Below, in pieces: positions 16,047 to 20,321 of a stretch of 20,321 nt of DNA. Location of the stretch: assembly GCA_934463345.1 (NCBI GenBank), contig CAKSJL010000027.1:1-20321 (forward strand). The letters are read 5' to 3'. This DNA is from an uncultured Oscillospiraceae bacterium (GTDB taxonomy: Bacteria; Bacillota; Clostridia; Oscillospirales; Ruminococcaceae). Each line of letters opens with the position of its first letter. Within the stretch, counting starts at the first letter, position 1. A program made the translations under genes and the position numbers. The notes under the pieces were generated by a model. It had not been told where the DNA came from, searched no databases, and worked only from the letters and a program-made list of their open reading frames with translations.

Positions 16047-17495
16047 TTAGCCGCAAAGCCATTTGTACATTCCAGCATACTGGTTAGCTGAGCTGTTCCA
16101 TGAGAAGTCTGACTCCATAGCTCGTTTTACGATGCCGTTCCAGCTGTCATTGCGCGTAAAGTATACCGTTTTAGCATAGTTTATTACGTTAAGCATATCG
16201 TAAGAATCATAATTTGCAAACGAGAATCCGTTTCCGTAATTTTCAAATTCATTGTACGGAACAACAGTATCCTTTAAGCCGCCAGTTTCACGAACGATCG
16301 GAAGTGTTCCGTAGCGCAGTGAGATAAGCTGTGTCAGTCCGCATGGTTCAAAGCGTGACGGAACAAGCATAGCATCGGCAGCAGCGTATAATCTGTGTGC
16401 ACGCTGTTCGGAGAAAAATATGTTTGCAGATACTCTGTCAGGATACTTCCACTGGAAGTGCTTGAAAAGATTCTCATATCGAGGTTCACCCGTACCGATA
16501 ACGACAAATTGTGTATTTTCATCACAAATCTGTTCAATTACTCTGTTCACAAGATCAAGACCTTTCTGATCGGTAAGACGGGATATAATGCCGATCATGA
16601 ACTTTCCCTTGTCCTGCGGAAGTCCAAGCTCTTCCTGTAGTCTGATTTTGTTTTCAGCTTTCTTTTCATGGAAGTTTGAGACATTAAAATGCTCAAAAAT
16701 GTCGTTATCCGTTTCCGGATTATAGATGTTGTAGTCAATTCCGTTTAAAATGCCTCTCAGCTGGAGATGCCTTGCACGAAGCAGGCCATCAAGTCCTTCA
16801 CCGTAATATGGCGTCTGAATTTCGTAGGCGTATGTATTGCTGACAGTTGTAATATAGTCGGCATAGACAAGACCACCCTTTAGCATATTTGCATCTTCTT
16901 TGTATTCCAGCTTATCCGGAGTGAAAATATTGTCCGGAAGATTTGTAAACTTCTTGAAGGTTTTTATGTCCCATATACCCTGGAACTTGAGATTATGAAT
17001 GGTCATAATTGTCTTTGTTCCCCAATAGAAAGGATTATCCTTGTAAAGAGTTTTAAGGAACACTGGAATCATGCCTGTCTGCCAGTCGTGACAATGAATG
17101 ATATCAGGTTTAAAGTCGATAACCGGCATTATCGCAAGAACAGCCTTTGAGAAGAATATAAAGCGTTCAATGTCGTAAAGAGTTGAGCAGTAAGGCTTAT
17201 CAGTTTTAAAGTAATCCTCATTGTCAACGAAATAATATGTAATTCCGTCATGCTCATACTGCATAATACCAACATGCGGAGAGAAATTCAGTTTTCCCAT
17301 GTCCATGTAGAAATGGTGTACATATTTAAATTTACTTCTGTATTCCCAAGGGATACATGTATAGCTCGGCATAATAACCCTGACATCAAATTCATTTTTA
17401 TCAAGCATTTTAGGGAGTGCGCCAACAACATCAGCAAGTCCTCCGGTTTTCATAAACGGAACGCACTCAGAAGCTGCAAACAGAATTTTTTTCAT
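16047..17495 (-). CDS. glgA: Glycogen synthase (ADP-glucose type starch synthase)
   Basis: GlgA transfers glucose from ADP-glucose to the non-reducing end of an alpha-1,4-glucan in glycogen synthesis. The 482-aa GT5 protein has the N-terminal ECVPFMKTGGLADVVGALP motif (Lys16 binds ADP-glucose), CHDWQTG (about 135-141), SRLTDQKG (Arg306, Lys311), and the C-terminal PSRFEPCGLTQL with the catalytic Glu383, followed by RETGGLKDTV. Length is normal. The start codon at 17493-17495 has a strong AAAGGAGG (17505-17512) 9 nt upstream. It has its own promoter and appears monocistronic; no other glycogen genes are in the window. Confidence 0.97.
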   Translation of the reverse strand: MKKILFAASECVPFMKTGGLADVVGALPKMLDKNEFDVRVIMPSYTCIPWEYRSKFKYVHHFYMDMGKLNFSPHVGIMQYEHDGITYYFVDNEDYFKTDKPYCSTLYDIERFIFFSKAVLAIMPVIDFKPDIIHCHDWQTGMIPVFLKTLYKDNPFYWGTKTIMTIHNLKFQGIWDIKTFKKFTNLPDNIFTPDKLEYKEDANMLKGGLVYADYITTVSNTYAYEIQTPYYGEGLDGLLRARHLQLRGILNGIDYNIYNPETDNDIFEHFNVSNFHEKKAENKIRLQEELGLPQDKGKFMIGIISRLTDQKGLDLVNRVIEQICDENTQFVVIGTGEPRYENLFKHFQWKYPDRVSANIFFSEQRAHRLYAAADAMLVPSRFEPCGLTQLISLRYGTLPIVRETGGLKDTVVPYNEFENYGNGFSFANYDSYDMLNVINYAKTVYFTRNDSWNGIVKRAMESDFSWNSSANQYAGMYKWLCG

Positions 17496-17523
17496 AGGAA
17501 TGCCCCTCCTTTGATTAAAAAGC

Positions 17524-17553
17524 TATAGGCAATACATTATAGTTTTGCCTATA
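17524..17553 (-). promoter_or_regulatory. Hairpin at the 5' end of the glgA transcript
   Basis: TATAGGCAA (17524-17532) and TTGCCTATA (17545-17553) form a 9-bp stem with a 12-nt loop. The predicted glgA transcription start lies near 17552, so the mRNA would begin with this stem. Such 5' stems often protect mRNA from decay; alternatively the palindrome is a protein operator just downstream of the -10 box. Confidence 0.5.
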
Positions 17554-17558
17554 TACAT

Positions 17559-17587
17559 ATTATAATCTTTTATTAACAAACAGTCAA
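17559..17587 (-). promoter_or_regulatory. Promoter for glgA
   Basis: Read on the minus strand: TTGACT (17582-17587), a 17-nt spacer and a perfect TATAAT (17559-17564). The leader to the start codon is about 57 nt. Confidence 0.85.
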
Positions 17588-17720
17588 TAGAATATCAAAA
17601 AATAAAAATACGTTTCAATGAGATTTATGCAATCTGCACTAAAATTAACCCCAAAATTTTTACAAAAGAAATTGAAAAAAATGTTTTAATCGAATAAAGC
17701 CAGCTGTGCAGTAATTATAT

Positions 17721-17757
17721 AAAAACACCATGCAGAATTTTTGTTTCTGCATGGTGT
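17721..17757 (-). terminator. Terminator of the DUF2079 gene
   Basis: A perfect 13-bp stem (17725-17737 with 17745-17757, core CACCATGCAGAA) with a 7-nt loop. On the minus strand it is followed by a U-run (17721-17725 as A on the plus strand). It lies 36 bp past the stop codon and separates this gene from the glgA promoter. Confidence 0.88.
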
Positions 17758-17792
17758 CAGTGTCAGCGCACCTTGATAAATTTTATTTTCGG

Positions 17793-19709
17793 TCAGTTGC
17801 CGGAAACTGTTTTGTTTCTGAAAATTGCAATGCTTCCCGGAATATTTGTAATGGTTTCAAAATTCGGGTCGTTTTCGTAATCAGAAGGAGAGAAAGAATC
17901 AGAAGAAAGTCTTAGGTCAAGTACAATATATTCGACGTCATTTTTGTATTTTGTCGATTCATACTCATAGATTTCTCTGTGGTCGAAAAGGCTCGGAATC
18001 ATGAATGTTGTCGCCGCAACAGAAGCGTCCTTAGGAATAAGCGCAAGCGCATTGTCAATGGTTTCAATAGAGCCGCTGTCCCGGTCTGCTTTATATCCCT
18101 TGTAAATATCAGCTCTGTAATATGTGTTGCACATGAACATTATTATTGATGATGCCGCCGCCGTTGCAAGAAGCTTTGAACGGAAACCAGGCTTCATATC
18201 ATTGTAGTTCATGAGCATGATGTACAGCAGGAACGCAGCGCTTCCGTAGGTGTACTGGAAGTTGATGTCGTGCTGGTACTGATAATCAGACATAAGATTG
18301 AGAAGAATAAACGGAATAAACAGAATTATTCTTGAAGGCTTCTTTGTCATCAATGGCATAAATGCAATCGGTATGAGCATCTGGAGGATAAATTTAATTT
18401 TTTCTTCGTCGAATGACTCATAGATCGTGTAAACCGGATTGAGTATAACTGCCTTTATAACAGTGAAAAGGCTTCCGCTTCCGTCATAGATGAAATTGTC
18501 ATATCTGTATGACATCGTTCCAAGTCCGTACTTTGACATGAAATATGAAACGACAATGAAGTAAATGACTGAGATTGCAAATACTGCACAGCCCTTTGAA
18601 ATTCTGCGTCTTGACATTATAAAGTACAGACCAAGCACAGCCGCATAAACAGGAGCATCTTCCTTAACGGCAAGCAGAAGGAATGTGCAGATTATCGTTG
18701 GGATCCATTTGTTTTTTTCAAGTGCATATACAAGCCACAGAACAAGCGCTGAAAGAAATTTGTTTTCATGCAGATAGTAGAAACAGCCATTTCCCATTGA
18801 CGGCATCAGAACATAGCACAGCGCAAAGAGAATCGTTGCATTGTTTGAAAGTTTGTATTTTTTGCATATGAGATAAAGAGGTATAAGACCGCTTGCAATA
18901 ATGGCAGCTTGACCCATGAGCAGTGTAACTGGAGATGGAAATATGTAGAAGAATGGAAGCAGAAGATAATAAATAGGGGAGAAGTGTACTGCAAAGTGGC
19001 TTAAAAGACCATCTCTTTCACAAGTTGTAAGCGGCTGGAATGTTTCTTTCATGTAGTAGAACATTTGAGAAAAGATTCCGAAATCGTAGCATGGAGTCCA
19101 GTGTTGCAAATACCTGAATGAGGTAAGAAGTCCGATAAAAAGCGTAAATGCAAGACCCAGAATAAAAATAATTATCAGGGTTGGAATTTTTTTAATTTTA
19201 ATCTTTATCCAGTCACCAACGCAGTAAAAGCATGCGCCGCCAACGAATATGCAAAGTCCCGCAGCAAAGTAAAACTTGTTGTCCTGCCCGACGGCGTAAG
19301 AACTGTAAATAAGCGATACAGCGAGGAGAAGAATTTTGTCAAGCTTGTGATTTCTCAGGATTGTCAGTATTATGAAAGGCAGTGCAAATAAGATAATGTA
19401 CCAAACAAGCTTGATCTCATTAAAAAATTCAAATGTATTGAATTTGTAATCTGAGGTTATGATTTCATAGCCTGAAACAAATAACCAGGATATGAGTAGT
19501 CTGACAATAGTCCCTTCATAGCCTATTTCAACAATTTTTTCTTTTATCTTTTTAATCAGGGATTTTTCAGGCTGCTGCTCCTCAGCTTCGGGCTGACCGC
19601 CGTCGGCGTCAGAAGTGTTCTCATCAGCAGGATTATCCGGAGTATTTTCCTGGAAATCAGCTGATTCCGCAGTCACATCGTCACCGGGATTATTAATTAT
19701 ATCGTCCAT
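17793..19709 (-). CDS. DUF2079 polytopic membrane protein (GT-C-like fold suspected)
   Basis: The 638-aa protein has an acidic, Asp/Glu/Pro-rich, probably disordered cytoplasmic N-terminus (1-48), then about 12 membrane segments, and a soluble C-terminal region of about 90 residues. The diagnostic DUF2079 features are visible: CYDFGIFSQ (207-215), HFAVHFSPIYYLLLPFF (238-254), a FYYLHENKF segment and LAVKEDAP in a later loop. The family is uncharacterised; topology and the acidic loop residues recall GT-C glycosyltransferases that use polyprenyl-linked sugars, but activity here is inference. The start at 19707-19709 has a GAAAGGA site (19717-19723). It has its own promoter and terminator and so is a single-gene unit, with no partner gene nearby. 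Confidence 0.88.
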   Translation of the reverse strand: MDDIINNPGDDVTAESADFQENTPDNPADENTSDADGGQPEAEEQQPEKSLIKKIKEKIVEIGYEGTIVRLLISWLFVSGYEIITSDYKFNTFEFFNEIKLVWYIILFALPFIILTILRNHKLDKILLLAVSLIYSSYAVGQDNKFYFAAGLCIFVGGACFYCVGDWIKIKIKKIPTLIIIFILGLAFTLFIGLLTSFRYLQHWTPCYDFGIFSQMFYYMKETFQPLTTCERDGLLSHFAVHFSPIYYLLLPFFYIFPSPVTLLMGQAAIIASGLIPLYLICKKYKLSNNATILFALCYVLMPSMGNGCFYYLHENKFLSALVLWLVYALEKNKWIPTIICTFLLLAVKEDAPVYAAVLGLYFIMSRRRISKGCAVFAISVIYFIVVSYFMSKYGLGTMSYRYDNFIYDGSGSLFTVIKAVILNPVYTIYESFDEEKIKFILQMLIPIAFMPLMTKKPSRIILFIPFILLNLMSDYQYQHDINFQYTYGSAAFLLYIMLMNYNDMKPGFRSKLLATAAASSIIMFMCNTYYRADIYKGYKADRDSGSIETIDNALALIPKDASVAATTFMIPSLFDHREIYEYESTKYKNDVEYIVLDLRLSSDSFSPSDYENDPNFETITNIPGSIAIFRNKTVSGN

Positions 19710-19768
19710 AATTTTTTCCTTTCTTTTTATTGAATTCTATATCTGCGAGATGTATTCACATCCTTTTA

Positions 19769-19798
19769 ATTTTATCATATTTACATAAATATTGTCAA
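19769..19798 (-). promoter_or_regulatory. Promoter for the DUF2079 gene
   Basis: Read on the minus strand: perfect TTGACA (19793-19798), an 18-nt spacer and TAAAAT (19769-19774). The leader is about 50 nt and contains a small GATGT/ACATC hairpin (19749-19762). Confidence 0.7.
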
Positions 19799-19882
19799 GG
19801 AAATATGAAACATTTTATATGTTCATAATGCAAAGAATAATAGGATATTGTAAACCAATAAAAAACAAAATCATTTTTTCTA

Positions 19883-19911
19883 TTGACTTATCTGTGAATT
19901 TGTGATAAAAT
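19883..19911 (+). promoter_or_regulatory. Promoter for tRNA-Thr
   Basis: TTGACT (19883-19888), a 17-nt spacer and TAAAAT (19906-19911), about 50 bp before the tRNA 5' end. Confidence 0.72.
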
Positions 19912-19962
19912 TAGATTGTTATAATAAATGTTCAGTATAATTTTCGTACAGCGTAGATTTAT

Positions 19963-20038
19963 GCTTGTGTAGCACAGCTGGTAGTGCAGCTCATTCGTAA
20001 TGAGCAGGTCGCAGGTTCGAGTCCCGTCACAAGCTCCA
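19963..20038 (+). tRNA. tRNA-Thr (anticodon CGT)
   Basis: A 76-nt cloverleaf including an encoded CCA. Acceptor stem GCTTGTG/CACAAGC (19963-19969 with 20028-20034), D-stem GCAC/GTGC, anticodon stem GCTCA/TGAGC with loop TTCGTAA giving anticodon CGT, which reads the threonine codon ACG. The T-loop TTCGAGT is canonical; the T-stem has one A-C mismatch. It has its own promoter and terminator. Confidence 0.95.
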
Positions 20039-20042
20039 CGCT

Positions 20043-20087
20043 AAAATCGCCGTAACCTCAGTGTTTACTGGGTTGCGGCGATTTTTT
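20043..20087 (+). terminator. Terminator of the tRNA-Thr unit
   Basis: A long stem of AAATCGCCGTAACC with GGTTGCGGCGATTT (one G-U), with an inner CAGT/ACTG pairing and a small loop, running into T6 (20082-20087). Confidence 0.88.
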
Positions 20088-20151
20088 ATTGTTGTCTGCA
20101 AACTGATTTTTTAGCGTAAAATATCGAAAATAATTAAGGAGTATTTAAAAA

Positions 20152-20274
20152 ATGGGGGTAGTGATGGGGGTAAAAAATAAAATTGTCAAGATAAGTGTAG
20201 TCAGGGGAGTGTCCAACCAAGGATACTATAAGAAATCAACAAGACCAAGAGGGAATTCACGTTTAGGGGAATGA
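20152..20274 (+). CDS. Small ORF (40 aa), doubtful
   Basis: ATG 20152 is preceded by AAGGAG (20136-20141) at a rather long 10-nt spacing and opens a 40-codon frame with a basic, Gly/Lys/Arg-rich product (begins MGVVMGVKNK). I recognise no family. The first codons consist of a repeated ATGGGGGTA motif (20152-20160 and 20164-20172), which could instead be a DNA-level signal. Its stop overlaps the next ATG by 4 bases (ATGA at 20271-20274). It may be a real small gene, or chance in a non-coding border. Confidence 0.25.
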   Translation: MGVVMGVKNKIVKISVVRGVSNQGYYKKSTRPRGNSRLGE

Positions 20275-20321
20275 AGTCTGAAATTGAAAACAGCAAGATG
20301 AAAGCGATTATAGGCAGCCGC
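20271..20321 (+). CDS. Possible start of an ORF running off the window
   Basis: ATG 20271, preceded by AGGGG (20265-20269) at very short spacing, opens a 17-codon frame (begins MKSEIENSKMKAII) with no stop before the window end. The overlap with the previous small frame suggests coupling, but 17 codons are too few to judge. Confidence 0.2.
   Translation, partial: MKSEIENSKMKAIIGSR

Noticed and set aside
1..20321. CRISPR arrays, toxin-antitoxin pairs, transposase genes, defence genes
   Set aside because: No spaced direct-repeat array, no paired small toxin/antitoxin genes with recognisable motifs and no transposase or nuclease-helicase signatures were seen on either strand. The YraN nuclease-like fold is a conserved housekeeping neighbour of rnhB, not a defence gene.

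Overview
The window looks like a chromosomal segment of a low-GC Gram-positive anaerobe of the Clostridia, most likely close to Ruminococcus/Oscillospiraceae. This is inferred from AT-rich DNA, strong AGGAGG-type ribosome binding sites, sigma-A style TTGACA/TATAAT promoters, and the gene orders rplS-lepB-rbgA-rnhB-yraN and tig-clpP-clpX. Species cannot be fixed from the sequence alone. Almost everything is housekeeping. I found no defence system, CRISPR array, transposase or biosynthetic cluster, and no convincing evidence of a wholly new system. The most interesting material is non-coding RNA structure, one repeat element and a few unusual protein architectures.

Left edge (1-1310): two very AT-rich unrecognised membrane proteins, the first cut by the window start, closed by a rho-independent terminator. 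Polysaccharide unit (1394-4455): a clear promoter and a structured leader precede a polyprenyl-phosphate sugar-1-phosphate transferase and an unusual coiled-coil protein with a degenerate methyltransferase-like C-terminus. A 148-bp MITE-like inverted repeat (4455-4602) lies between this unit and pyruvate kinase (4686-6107).

Translation/secretion operon (6137-12514): a promoter and a long structured leader, candidate L19 autoregulatory RNA, precede rplS. A terminator, possibly an attenuator, separates rplS from two tandem type I signal peptidases. These are followed by rbgA (50S assembly GTPase), rnhB, yraN, thrC and a metallophosphoesterase, mostly overlapping or closely packed. Proteostasis unit (12558-16034): a promoter drives trigger factor, followed by a hairpin-rich spacer, clpP and clpX, so a nascent-chain chaperone sits beside both parts of the ClpXP protease. 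A symmetric terminator then serves clpX and the convergent glgA.

Right part, minus strand (16047-19798): glgA (glycogen synthase) and a DUF2079 polytopic membrane protein each have their own promoter. The glgA mRNA should begin with a hairpin, and the DUF2079 gene has a strong terminator. On the plus strand a tRNA-Thr(CGT) has its own promoter and terminator (19883-20083). After it come a repeated G-rich motif and two tiny overlapping reading frames running into the window edge, which may mark the border of something beyond this window.
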